Shown: positions 1-11,465 of the stretch, piece by piece
Layout of the letters: each line of letters opens with the position of its first letter
Numbering within the stretch: the first letter of the stretch is position 1
The notes under the pieces: model-generated
What the model was told of the DNA's origin: nothing
What the model saw: only the letters and a program-made list of their open reading frames with translations
Databases searched by the model: none
DNA from: Prostheceraeus crozeri
Taxonomy: Eukaryota > Platyhelminthes > Polycladida > Euryleptidae
Assembly (NCBI GenBank): GCA_907163375.1
Contig: CAJQUW010002095.1
Coordinates: forward strand, 1,116,001 to 1,180,000
DNA length: 64,000 nt
Direction: 5' to 3'
Made by a program: the position numbers and the translations under genes

Positions 1-992
1 TGTCCACAGGTTTCTCGTCTTTGTCTTGAATGGCTTGTTTAGGCTCACATCCAGAGGCTGCAGCATGCCAGTCAAGCCTCCGGGTATGACCGCTTGAGTT
101 GTCTTTTGCTCCTTGAGCTTCCTCTTTACCTTCTCTGTTAGATGAGCCTTAAATTGGTCCCAGACTAGCAGAGAAGGTTTCTTCAACAGGCCTCCGTTTC
201 TCCTCACCCACACTTGATCGAGCCACTTCATCACTCCTTCTTCATCCATCCATCCTTTTGGGTGTTGATGGATGATCACACCACTGGGAAATTTATCCTT
301 TGGGGGAGTCTTTCTCTTGAATATTACCATTGGAGGTAATTTCCCACCATCTGCAGTACAGGCCAATACCACAGTGAAATGAGTCTTCTCATGCCCAGTC
401 GTCTTGATCAGTACAGTTTTTTCACCTTTTTTGTTGAGTGTAACTGTGCTGGGCATGTCAAAGCACATGGGTGTCTCATCCATGTTGCCAATTCTGTAGA
501 GAGGGAAGTCACCAGCCTTTCTTTGATCAATAACATACTTTTGAAAATCCAAAAGTTTATGTTCATATTGTGATGGCAATTTTTGTGCAATTTTCGTTCT
601 CTGCCTCAAACTTATAGAGTGTCTGTTCAGAAAACGTGTGCACCAACCTTTGGAAGCAGTGAACTCTTCATATTTCTTGGATTGTGCAATTTTGAGGGCT
701 TGCAAACGAACTCCTAGCCGAGACACTCCATATCCATTTTGTCTCTGGGCTTCAAACCACTCAAAGAGTTCCTTCTCCATTTCTGGAACTGTCCATGTTT
801 TCGTCCTCTGTTCGCACGTTTGGCCTTAGGTGCAATATCCAGTGATGTATCCTTTCTCCATCGTCTGACATTGCTTTCTTCTACACCAAACTTTCTTCCT
901 GCCTCCAGGTTGCTTGTTTCTTCAGCGACCTTTATCACTTTTAGCTTGAAGTCAGCAGTATAGGACATACGTTTTCTTTTTTCTCCAGACAT
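1..992 (-). pseudogene. pogo/Tigger transposase, one frameshift, 3' end off window
   Basis: The likely start is the ATG at 990-992 (MSGEKRKRMSYTADFKLK); the longer reading from 1031 adds a hydrophobic stretch unlike the family. The first about 65 residues form a CENP-B N-terminal-type helix-turn-helix (KVAEETSNLEAGRKFGV). A single frameshift falls near 790-800, after RGRKHG. From there to base 1 another frame is fully open for about 260 codons: MEKELFEWFEAQRQNGYGVS, then a second DNA-binding region (SKGWCTRFLNRHSI), then the DDE domain. Visible acidic residues are the D of GNMDETP, the D of LLVWDQFKAHLT and the D of LQPLDVSLNKPFK; the last two are separated by 35 residues (DD35D). This protein is nearly intact. 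It is a transposase, not a host gene, though I cannot exclude that the shift is a sequencing error. Confidence 0.88.
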
Positions 993-1334
993 GGTGTATT
1001 GCAGAAAAAAATTTACAAGTAAAATTGTCAAACTTCAGCACACTTTTAAATTCAGTGGCCGCGTGCTTACGTTTGCCCCATTGGTTTGCTGTTCTTCCAT
1101 ACGCCACGTGACCCTCGTCCCCCTTCCCACGCGCTGTACCAATTGGCCGCCTCTGTTTGAGCGTGTTATTTCTAAGAAACCAAACCGTGTACCAATGACG
1201 TCGGCTTCATCATTACCTCTAGCTTGGTTACGGCTCGCCACTGGTGACACACAACCAAATAAAAAGGCAGATAGCGATGAAAACGTGTAGCTGGAAAATT
1301 GGCATTAGTATCTGTCCTTGTGTTCATTTTGTTT

Positions 1335-1409
1335 TATACGCATATAAGCCGACCCCCTGATTTCAGCATTGTATTTTATACTTCTAAACTCGGCTTATAT
1401 GCGAGTATA
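1335..1409. repeat. Subterminal inverted repeat of the Tigger element
   Basis: TATACGCATATAAGCCGA (1335-1352) and TCGGCTTATATGCGAGTATA (1390-1409) are inverted copies around a 37-base spacer. They lie just upstream of the transposase and probably belong to its terminal repeat region. Confidence 0.6.
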
Positions 1410-1414
1410 TACGG

Positions 1415-3658
1415 TACTCCTTTTACCTTATTTCTGAAGAGACCTGAAACTGAGCGTCCGTTATCACTCGAGTGTGTTCGACAAGAATGAAAGAGTTACA
1501 CGAATACCTCGTGGCTGCTCATGTTAATATCATAGAAATTGCATTCTCTACAGTCTTCTAATTAATGGAATAGTCTCGAATTTCAGCAACGATGATACCT
1601 GTCTCCATCTTATTTAAGTCTTTCCGAACCCAAGTTGGACCAAATGATAGCACGTAAAAGAGAAAAACTCCTTTAATTAGATAGAAATCTCAGGATTGAA
1701 GTTTCCATTATTCCTCACCTTACTCTCCCTGTATTCAAATCCTTGATATCATTACGCCGCAAATCCTGAACATCTTTTTTTCGAGTTTTGATTATTTTGA
1801 AAGATTCTCGTAGCACCAGTATAGTTACCTCCTCATCCAGAAGCTGAAATTGTAGGGATGTCTATCTCGATATTTTTCAAGGTCTGTATTCACATTAACA
1901 ATGCATGATTCATGTTCTAAATAATATAGTGCATCTTCGTTTATATCATATGCGAATGAAAATGGACTAATTGTGGAATGCTAGCAGTAACCGTACTTAG
2001 GAAAAGCATGGCCTGAATTGGTAATTTTAAGAAGGGCATAGGTTCCTAAGCAGGATAAGCTTAAGGATTCGGATCATGTGACATTTATGTAGGGCAATTC
2101 ATGTCATCTCTCAAATCTCGACATAAAAATTGTTAACAGAGAACCATTAAATGGAGAACTATAAATATATTGATACATTTGCATGAGCCGTTCTATAGAT
2201 ACTTATCCCAGTTCATCTATGAGAAAATGACTAATTTGATTTGTCATCATACAGTCAAATGACTTAATTTGAAATAATCTAATATACGTTTGTTTACACA
2301 TTTTACCTAGCCATCAAACATTTGTCAGCGAAAAATCTTCAGAGATGGGAGGAAAATTTTAGGGGGATCTCAACAAATGGCGGAAGCCAACACGAAATAC
2401 ATTCACTAAAATATTTAGTATCTTTCCGACTATATCTTGAATACATGAGCAGAATAGATTAGTAAATTATCTGGTCGTGCAATTGAGATGGAGCAATGGA
2501 AATACCGGTCAACTTCCATTTGTTAGCATTTGGATTTTGTGATTTTAGCAGCAGTTGTGCATCTAATGAAATTCAAATAGATGATTAGAAGAAGCGGTTT
2601 CTTGGAATATTTCAATACCAGCTTTTTACCAATTACCAATGCTCGGTGCGGCCACTCACTTGCAAGCTGTTCGAACACATTTTATTTCAAACTAGTAAGG
2701 CCCCCGGACTTCGTCCAGGATTTATATGCATAAGTATGTTAAATTGAGACAGTGCACATTGTATGTATGCACATTGTTGCATACCAAGTTTACCAACTCA
2801 TTCGCCTACACTGATTGGCTGTCTTACCATTTAGATCGCGTTCTCATTGGCTGTTGCTGAATCCGTCGTGAAACATTAGAATCAATGAGACGCATGTCTA
2901 GCGAGGCAATTTTTTAAAGCAAATGAGGAGTTCATTTGTAAATTTAATGTAGTTACTTGTGTAATTAATATTTTTTCGGTAAAAATTTACACAAAAGTCT
3001 ACTTTTCTCTGTAATTATGATACTTAGGGAAATGAGACCGGCCGGTTTTAACTACAAATTTTTTGTTCTATTAAATGGTAGTATCATATTGGCGTAAAGT
3101 TTCATGGTTTAGGAGGAGTTTGTCGGCGTTTTGCATTTTATATATAAGATTAACTAACTGAGAAAGCATTAGTTAAGATAATTCATATTGCAGAGCTACA
3201 AAAAGGAATTAATTGATCCGACTTTAATATGTTCACTAAATATTTCCCAAGGCAGATCATTGTGATTATTGATGCTCTCTGATGTGTTGATGGTGTGAAG
3301 CAGCTGCCAACCTTAATTTATTCCAAATTTACTTCTCCTACCAACAAGATGTAGAAAAAAATGACTTCTAGTTTTTTCACCGTCAACTGTCTAAATGTGG
3401 TAAAGTCATTATTTATTGACGTTATCTTAATAATTAGGTAATGTTTTGCCTGTTTCATTTTCATTTCATTGATCCTGCATCATCATGCAATGTAAATCAT
3501 TTAGTTTATATTATTGATCCATTTGTATGGGATTCGATCTGTTGTGTCTTCTCTGTGAAGTTATCCAAATAACTTTGGAATTGGCTTCCGACTGAGTTCG
3601 ATTTTCCGCTAGGAATAAATAAATTACGATGTGTTAATTGCGTCACTCTCTCTTGCAG
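1415..3658. other. Caskin intron, no gene seen
   Basis: AT-rich intronic sequence with no long open frame on either strand. The only coding-like part is the Caskin exon that begins at 3659 after a pyrimidine-rich tract and TTGCAG. Around 2810-2860 there are two ATTGGCTG words (CCAAT-box-like), but nothing else suggests a promoter. Confidence 0.5.
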
Positions 3659-3761
3659 AATGGGATCGATCCTCACAAGACGAACAATTACGGCCAGATC
3701 GCGTCCGAAGTTGTGCCCCACGGCGCTCCGAACGCCAAAGAGCTGAAGCAACTACTCCAAG
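3659..3761 (+). CDS. CASKIN: Caskin exon: last ankyrin repeat
   Basis: The 103-bp exon lies between a CTCTCTCTTGCAG acceptor and a GTGAGC donor and ends in phase 1. It reads NGIDPHKTNNYGQIAS followed by a helix ending AKELKQLLQ. This matches the last ankyrin repeat of Caskins, where a TYNQTALDIV-type loop and helix lead into REIKQLLR just before the SH3 domain. Its phase joins exactly to the SH3 exon at 16287 (LLQ-EACFAVRAEAIRDY). The other ankyrin repeats must be upstream of the window. Caskins are cytoplasmic scaffold proteins of neurons and epithelia. The exon is too short to show as a long open frame and was found from splice sites and homology. Confidence 0.82.
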
Positions 3762-6620
3762 GTGAGCAACCGGAATGGCTGAGTGCGATGAGTCACGGAT
3801 AATTGAAATTGAACGCCTGTTTCATCACAATAAATTGTACCTAGAGGTTACATCATCTCGTGAATTGGAAATTGATATCCATAGCTGCTCGACTTGCTCT
3901 CCGACCATTACTTTCTTCCTTCCGTACTTTAATATTCCGTCGTAGGAAACGAGAGATCTCAGACTAACCGAATATCAACAACAATCCTCTTCATTTTTGA
4001 GAATAAATAACAGAATTTTCCTGACACTTTGCTCAATCAACTGAAGGAAAGTGATCACTACATTTTATCTCCTTAATCTTCTTTATAAAATCAACTATAC
4101 TCAGCACATTAATTACTGATTCGTGTACTGCACATGAGAAATGTAAAATGAGGTCTGCGTGTTACACATTGCTTGCTTCTATGAAAGGGCAAACTTATTA
4201 AAGCTGATGCATAATAAACAATAGAGGTTGGAGCATCTGTCATTCGAGCAATACTGATCTTACAAAACCATTTGAACCTTGAAAATAGTCTTCCACTATA
4301 TCATGACACATCGGATTAGATGTTGATCAATATAGGCTGATACATATAGGTTTTTCTCCATAGGCTTACATCATATAATTATCTAAATCATTATTATTAT
4401 CATTTTGGCTGTATAGTGTTCAACAAGAGAACGAAGTATTACTGTGTCGTCCTCGATAAATTTGAGGGGCCCTAATGGTCAAATTTTTTTACTTGAGTTG
4501 ATGCTAAAAACAGCTTTCGTCTCTCCTTGAAATTTATTGACCAGATTAAAATAGTTAATTAAAAGATATGTACAACCCTTTTTGGGGTTGGTATTGGTAT
4601 GTGTCGTCCTTTACAGGTATGGCGACCATCCTGTATAAATTTTTTTTAGTTTTATTTGTTAGCATCATGAAAGTATCATTTTTGAATTGTTCATCAAATT
4701 TGTAGCATATAGTTGTGATTGTCAAGCATCTATAGAGGGTGTTTTGATCACGAATTAAAGTGGTCGCGTTTCCAGGTCTGAATATTCAGACCCGGGTGCT
4801 CTGTAGATTCCTTCTTTTCAAAATATGAAAGTGCAATAGCCGGAAGTGGATGATTTTACGAGTTTCCTTGAAATCTGATCTTTTAATTCCTCCCCATTCC
4901 GAATTTCTGCAATACCTTCTTCACTGCGTTCTACACGTATGAATCAATTCACTTCTGCAAGTGAGAAATAATTCCGTGCTTCCTGCGCGTATTTGAATAA
5001 ATTCGTCAGGATGGTGGCCGTATCAACACCTTCACCGTGATCGTCAATTGATGCAGTAATATTTGGACAGAAGATTTTATCAACTTTACCTTGGCCGTCT
5101 CTTTCCCTTGGCGTCAGTTTCAGTCAACGATGATGGACGAGTCCCCAAATTCTCATCATTGGTCTGAGTTTCACGTTGAAAGACAGCGTGTTGCATGTTG
5201 TCGCTGACTGATTGTCAATACCACAGCCCGTCGCCCATGTGTTTGCTACGGTTGAAGATTTGTTTAGGCCGTCGTCGATCCGCGTCACTTGATCACCCAG
5301 AGAGTGTTGACGCGGGAAATGAAAAATGCAGGTTAATTGGGAGCGCCGTTTTCGATCATTACCTTTGTTGATTCAAGTCGTCCGTGTAATGATGGATGAA
5401 ATGGATCACTTGAAAATGATTCACAATCATCTTTTGTGTTTTTCTTGTCAATGTTGAACTCTATCCGCACCAGGCTTTGAAACTCATTGAGTTATCGGGG
5501 GGGGGGAGATAATCACATGGAAATAACTTTGTTAAATATTAGGCGTGTGTAGTGTTCAATTGTAGCAGTCATTTGCTCTAACTGACAACCAAATTTTTAT
5601 TTCTGAGAAGTCAATTTTGAGCATGATGTTAGTAAGATTATTTTGTTCATGGAATTCAAAAATACACATCCGAATCGTGGCAACTTTCTTCCAAAGTAGC
5701 CGCTGTAATCTGACTTTGATAATATAAGTACAGTATCTTTAAGTGATGTTATATCGACGAATCGACTTGAAGATGCTACTAAAATATGCTAATTAAATGT
5801 GATATTACTTCTAAATAATTTAGAGAGTAATATTTACATGACATTCGAATTTTCAAAAGTATTTTATATATATGGTAAAGTAGATGACAATGACATGATT
5901 TATAGTCTCATATTCATAAAGTTTTGTGCTCATATTGAAAATCAATGCATTCTCATTGGAAGTTTTCATGCAAAATTCCTAGATCACGCGGTTTGGTTCA
6001 AAAAGGACATAATATAACTACGACATATAAATGATAAAAATATAAATTCCGGTATGAGAAGGGTCAACGGAAGGACCTACAGTAAAATTCATATTCATTT
6101 CAAAATCTCATGAAAAAAATGGTTTCCATTGAACAGGCTCTATTCCACGAACCAGAATATCAACAGTATTTCAAATGTGCACGTATGATTATCTTTCGGT
6201 CGGCGGGAGTCTATCGGTGTGAAAAATGCTTCTGATAGAAGTGCCACTCGCCAATTTGCTTTGAATTTCTATAATATTCTGATCAGATGGATGATTTTGT
6301 GATATCCTGTGAGTGAATGACATTTCGAGGTTAAAAAGCAAATTTTTCTGTTGATTTGTTTTTCTCCCAAGTCCACAGTTGTCAAGTGATGACCTCATCC
6401 AAAAGTGGCCGGTGGTTGAAATCCACTAATTTGACAATTATTCTTTGAAGATCTGGAAGTGGCCCTTGGGCCGAAACTATTGTTAGCACCCAGGCCTATA
6501 TTTATTATGTCTTAAATTGATTACATTTGCCTTATTTGATCACTAGAATTCTGTGAATAAATTTGTAATAACTTATTAACATGATTCCTAGGCAATACGA
6601 GTAATATGAACAACACAAAT
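3762..6620. other. Start of 12.5-kb Caskin intron, no gene seen
   Basis: No coding potential was recognised. The stretch contains a run of G at about 5499-5508. A sequence around 6440-6560 resembles the tail of an interspersed repeat, but the family was not identified. Confidence 0.45.
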
Positions 6621-6634
6621 CGGTTGGCGATTAG

Positions 6635-6840
6635 CAAGTGACATTTCTCTGGAATTTTGGTCGAAAGGGTCGATTGAATATTTAGCTAAGCTTTTGACTT
6701 ACAGACTTCATTTTTCAAATATACGTCTTCAGTGTTTTCGCTTTCCTTGCTTACAATAATAGGTGCCTCAAATGAGATGCAAATTAAATGTGATGGACAA
6801 TGGCGTTTTACATGCAGAAAATTTGCTTAAAACAAATGAA
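6635..6840. repeat. Dispersed repeat, copy 1
   Basis: Segments here align with 52095-52480: GTGACATTTCT...GTCGATTGAATAT near 6640-6685, TTTCAAATA.ACGTCTTCA near 6714-6735, and a shared stretch around GAGATG...GCGTT.TACATGCA near 6775-6815. The order is the same in both copies, with an extra block in the 52-kb copy. The family is unknown. Confidence 0.55.
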
Positions 6841-7060
6841 AGTTTACGATGTGTTATATGCTTGAAAATTCACCTTTCTGCTGAACAGTAATCAATATAT
6901 ATATATACAACCGCAGAAAATATCTGTTGTCTAGTTTCAGACCCCCAACATTATAGTTCGCTGTTTTCTAATCAAGTAACCATGATTTAGCTACCTAAGT
7001 ATCTGTCCATTTTGGAGTAATGGCAATAAATCTTTGATCTAACTTGTATTCTAATTATAC

Positions 7061-7062
<2 letters not shown>

Positions 7063-7152
<90 letters not shown>
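7063..7152. repeat. (TA)n microsatellite
   Basis: An uninterrupted TA dinucleotide run of about 90 bases, with a smaller TA run near 7198-7215. The tyrosine/isoleucine open frames it creates on both strands are artefacts. Confidence 0.97.
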
Positions 7153-7154
<2 letters not shown>

Positions 7155-7439
7155 CGAATTAGTTTTATGAAGAAAAACCATCCAATTCGGTACTCCGAAT
7201 ATATATATATATATAGGCCCTACAGCATGCAATCATGCAATCAATAATTTAGATAATAATAATTTTCCTTAATCAATAATTCAATCAGCTTTTTAGAATG
7301 ATTTTATTTGTATTGATTGCAGATGACAGCGGCTTGTAGCCAATAAGTCACACTAGTTTACATAATTGTCAGATTTGTAGATCACATTAGTTTTAAAGCA
7401 TAGATGCTTTACGAAAGACTTTTGTAATCATTCAATCTT

Positions 7440-8770
7440 ATTGATTAAATACTTATATTCCAATAGGCAATAGTCCAGCCGTGAGCGAACACATGAGTTA
7501 TACAAAATTTTGACACACGAACATTTTTGAATGATTTCGTAGTTCTTTTCACAAATCCCATCATGTAATAAGTTTTATTGACCATGACACTTATATGGTA
7601 TGAGAACGAAAGATCAAAAGAGAAGTAAGCACCAATGTCTTCTATATGCTGAACACAACGTAAAGCATGTCCATTAGTCTTGTAATTAAATGATAAATTG
7701 CTCTGTTCTTCAACGAAAAATTCATGTGAAAACATTTCTCTAAGTTGAAGTATAATTTACACTTTGTGCACCATTTACTCAGCCATGACAAGTCACTTCG
7801 TAATACGTCACAATCTTTGACAAAAGTTATGCGTATGGAGATTTTTACATCATCTGCGAAAAGTAAAAAATTGTGGTGCAATGTCGTTAATGTGCATTAT
7901 AAATAATGCAAGACCAAGAATGGATCCCTGATGCACTCTCGACTTGACAGAAACCCAGTCTGATTCAACAACGCCTAGAACCACACGTTGGGATCTGTCA
8001 GACAGTTATGCTCTAAACCAGTCGCGATCTGTACCAATCACACCAAATTGCATTTTTAGCTTCATCAAAAAATATGAATGAAGCACACCATCGAAAGCTT
8101 TATGAAAGTCAGTATACACAGTGCACTTTTAAATCCATCATCTAGAGCATTCGATAGGAGTCTTAATAGCACAAAAGATTGGTAGCAGTTGATTTGTTCG
8201 GCAAAAATCTATGTTATTGATCACAAGTCAGAGATTTCAAATGTCTGCGTAGTTCTTCATTCACAATTTCTTCAAATATCTTACTAATGACGGGTTGAAT
8301 ACAAATAGGGCGATAAGATTCAACTGATGATTTATGTCCTTTCTCTTTGTAAATAGGGAACAACACTAGCCATAGCCACTAGATACATTGCAATTCTTTC
8401 AATGTTATATTGCAATTTCAGTTCTCATTCTTTGAGGTGCAGCATTTGGCAATTTGAACATTGCTACCTCAAGTATATCACAGTTGGGTGGATCGGACGT
8501 TGATGGGGACTGATTCGAAGTATTTGCAAAATGCAGTAGCAATGTCTTTCAAGTTTGAGTACTGAGCATTGCCACAAGTCATGATATTTGGCAGAGAATC
8601 AGACGACTTTAAAGATTTTAAAGACCAATAAAGTTTCCAATTCGATTGAATGCCTTTAGAAACTTGCTCAACATAATCTTGATGAGTCTTTCTTTGCACG
8701 GTCTTGACTTCACCGCGAAGTTTATGGAATGCTTGATAAGCTACGCTGCTTTTAAGGCAATCAATGTTTT
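7440..8770 (-). mobile_element. Decayed non-LTR retrotransposon (LINE), reverse transcriptase part
   Basis: Read on the minus strand, the pieces follow the order of a LINE reverse transcriptase. A pre-RT linker (NWKLYWSLKSLKSSDSLPNI, 8478-8699) comes first. It is followed by SYRPICIQPVISKIFEEIV (about 8250-8330), TDFHKAFDGV (about 8090-8130), DWFRA..LSDRSQRVV then VHQGSILG (about 7925-8030), LLFADDVKI (about 7840-7870), and a thumb-like part (about 7490-7735). FADD is the catalytic motif. The copy has internal stops and at least one frameshift after the FADD block (near 7735), so it is inactive. No endonuclease domain is visible. The motifs suggest a Jockey/CR1-type clade, but a tree would be needed. 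Confidence 0.85.
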
Positions 8771-8807
8771 CATCAAGGATTGATCAGTGCGCTAAACGAT
8801 AAATTAT

Positions 8808-8880
8808 GTCACCCGGGCCCAGATAAAAATTCATCCGGGCCGGGCTCGGCCGAAAATAGCGGCCCAGTCCCAGCTCTGAT
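8808..8880 (-). repeat. GC-rich transposon-end-like repeat, copy 1
   Basis: A GC-rich island reading CAGAGCTGGGACTGGGCC on the minus strand, followed by CCGAGCCCGGCCCGGAT and TTTTTATCTGGGCCCGGGT. A related sequence lies at about 52655-52765. A CAG-start followed by GGGCC runs is common at hAT element ends, so this may be a solo or truncated terminus. No target duplication was found. Confidence 0.4.
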
Positions 8881-10254
8881 TCTCTGTCGGATCAAGTCCA
8901 ATTTTAAACTTCCGTAGTATCTCGTCTTCTTTTATATCCGTTTCGCCGCTCCTCATACACATAGCATTCTGTTGTGTGTTGCATAAACTTGAATATATTT
9001 AAGTCAGGGAAGGAAATGTCGTCTGTCCGGCTGACGGTTGAGATTATGTGGTCAAGATCTGTCAAGCTCCGCCTGGACGACTTTCAATATTTCTTTTGTT
9101 TGCACCCGACGGCGCTCTGATGAACTCTCCCCATCTTAGCGCACGTCTGACTGTCTGAGAGACATTCTATCCTCGTCCCAAGGGACCATCTGATTCTTAG
9201 CAGCTTGAACGTAGGAAGCGAGGATTTTATCGATTTCTATGCCTGTGCTTGCCCATTCTCTCTCTCACGATCATGTATTCTTGCTCTATCCGTCAATAAA
9301 TGGGTCAAGTTTAAATAACTGAGAAGAACAGTCCGAAATGCCGTAATGATGCAAGGTTAACGTCATCACTTCCCCTCCCCTTCAAAGTGCTTACATGGTC
9401 AGCTTTTTCTTTTGTTGACTTTCTCGATGGGAATCGACCACACGACCAATAGATCGCAAGCGCAGGCCTCTAGCAACTGTGCTATGAGGGCTCATCTTAC
9501 TGTAGATGCATTTGGTCTTGCTTAAACTCTTGTGCAAAATCCCAAGAGGCTCAGGAAAAGATTCGAATGTCGCAAAATAGTAGTCAATATTATTGTTAAT
9601 GACTTATCTAGCAGAAGATCAACCAATGCGATGCTGACATATCAAATATTTTATGAGATGCGATAAAGCATGAATATTCATACCTGAATGTTATGAAACA
9701 AAGAATGGGCTAATATCGATCCTGACAAATGAATGGCCTTAATGATTTCTCAGGACCACGTTTTTCTGCAATTCGTTGAATTCTGGTTTTTGTCTCTAAA
9801 ATTCATTTGTTCTGGAACTATCATCCGACCTTGTGGATCGTTTGAACACTGTGGATATGAATTATTTAGCCCTTGTTATAAACCGACATCATTTATGCTG
9901 ACTGAACCTCTTCAACCACCAGATAATAAGACGTGGTCCTTAAAAATAATTCTTGTTAGTGTATTTGATGTCTGTCCAGATAGTAACATGTAATGAGTGT
10001 TGACTACCATGATTTATCTATTAATGACATTTGCAGTGATTCCAGCGAAATACAAATGAATAACTGCTAAGTTTACTATTTTTGCCTCTGTTAATCGTGG
10101 GACGTTGACGCTATTGAGTACCATCGTTCTTTTTGAAAGCCATGAGTCAGTTTTGAAACTTGATACGTCAATTAAAATTTACATCACTGAACTCAAGGAA
10201 ATCAGTTTTAGTCTTTACTGGATAACTTTAACTCTGATGTGAACATGCGTGGGC
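8881..10254. other. Caskin intron, no gene seen
   Basis: No coding region or repeat structure was recognised. An 86-codon + frame at 9733-9993 has no recognisable motif and is treated as chance. Confidence 0.4.
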
Positions 10255-10724
10255 GAGGAAGAGGATGGAGGGCTGGAGCCTGCAACCTCCTAAGTAGTGG
10301 GAGAATCAGGGAAGTGGCTGAGAAGTTGGAGTAGCTGGAAGATGGCGGTTGGCTGGAGACGCGTCCTTATTAGTTGCTTGCTGCTGCGCGCGCAGGATCG
10401 AGTTGAAGTTTCCCCTGCGTCGCTGTTGATTTTATCCCAATCGTTTCTCTGCGGAGCGGTGAAGCACCTTCATTCTGGCCGTTTTAGTGATGGCATCGTG
10501 GGTCCGCCTTCCTCCTCTCTCCTAATGTTCGCGTTCTGCTCATCCTCCACTTCTCTTCTCACCTCCGCCGTGACCTGTTGTGCAAGGAGAAACCGTTCTC
10601 TTCTAGCCGAATACTCCGCCAGCCTCGATACTGTCATTGAGGAGCAAATTCCTGTTGGTGAGCTAGTGATCCTCGCTTGATCGAAAAATGTGAATTCTAC
10701 CGCGTCTATTCGACTTGTGATCAT
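10255..10724. other. CpG-rich island with overlapping open frames
   Basis: This GC- and CpG-rich block stands out from the AT-rich intron. It is open on + for 127 codons (10297-10680) and on - for 84 codons (10470-10724). The minus reading looks more protein-like, with a charged helical stretch (SRLAEYSARRERFLLAQQVT then EVRREVEDEQN) after a CAATGACAG acceptor-like site. I do not recognise either product. It could be an alternative first exon or promoter, an antisense exon, or a transposon fragment. Confidence 0.4.
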
Positions 10725-11329
10725 TCGTCATTATACTCCCATTGTAGTAAGACTTGGGTGGGAAGGGATGGTCAAGAATTCGTTTACAATGTGAATTTAA
10801 TGGATTTTCGAGGTGTGGCTTATTGGTTTGGCACTTTGTTAATAATTCAGGATGTTAGAGGTGGACAGAAGTGACCGCACTGATTGGAAACTGGGGCACG
10901 GGCTGGTATCACTACCATCACCTCAAGGATCAGTAATTTCAGCATGCTTATGGGAGTTGCTTATGTGCTTATGTGTGTAGTCATTGTACGTTTGCAGTTA
11001 CGTGTTTTGAGTGAAACAAAAAAGACCTAAAAGATGCCTGTGAATATTCAGTCAAGGATTCATAGACCAGTTCCTGCATTACAGGCGGACGTTGTGATGT
11101 AATATTCTCCGTGTGGGATCGACATAGAACAAATGATTGATCCCGTATAGGTGGTGACTGAGAATCAAGGCTTGACGGGCTATGTTGGGTCGATTTATCT
11201 TATAAGAAAGTTGACTGCACCATTGGTCTGGTCGATTAGAGATGTCTGATTTTCTGACTCGAAAAGCGTTCAATTCCTTTTTAGTCAATCTTCAATTCCA
11301 ATGTGGTGTTGTTGACTTCCACATACATG

Positions 11330-11465
11330 ATAATCTTCGTAGCACAGTGGCTAGACACTCGCTGTTGGCATCTTTTGGTCCGGTCTCTCTGACATTGTCA
11401 TAGACAGTCCACTAGAAGACATGCGTATAGTGTCTACGCTTCCACAGAATCTGATCATATTGGCA
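11330..11465 (+). repeat. tRNA-derived SINE fragment
   Basis: GTAGCACAGTGGCTAGACAC resembles the A box of a tRNA (TRGCNNAGTGG), in the setting seen in other SINE copies of the window. A clear B box is missing, so this is a diverged or truncated copy. Confidence 0.5.

Larger units (their letters stand above)
1..1414 (-). mobile_element. pogo/Tigger-like DNA transposon, cut by window edge
   Basis: The minus strand encodes a pogo/Tigger (CENP-B-like) transposase from 992 leftward off the window edge. Upstream of the start codon lies a non-coding leader ending near 1414 in an inverted repeat: TATACGCATATAAGCCGA at 1335-1352 and its complement at 1390-1409. The right boundary at about 1414 is an estimate, because the other end of the element is outside the window and the two termini cannot be compared. 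The element sits in an intron of the Caskin gene in antisense orientation. Confidence 0.85.

Noticed and set aside
6440-6560. Possible retrotransposon tail
   Set aside because: The wording resembled an interspersed repeat tail, but no coding domain, target duplication or second copy in the window could be shown.
6987-7247. Tyrosine/isoleucine-rich open frames on both strands
   Set aside because: Translation of a (TA)n microsatellite.
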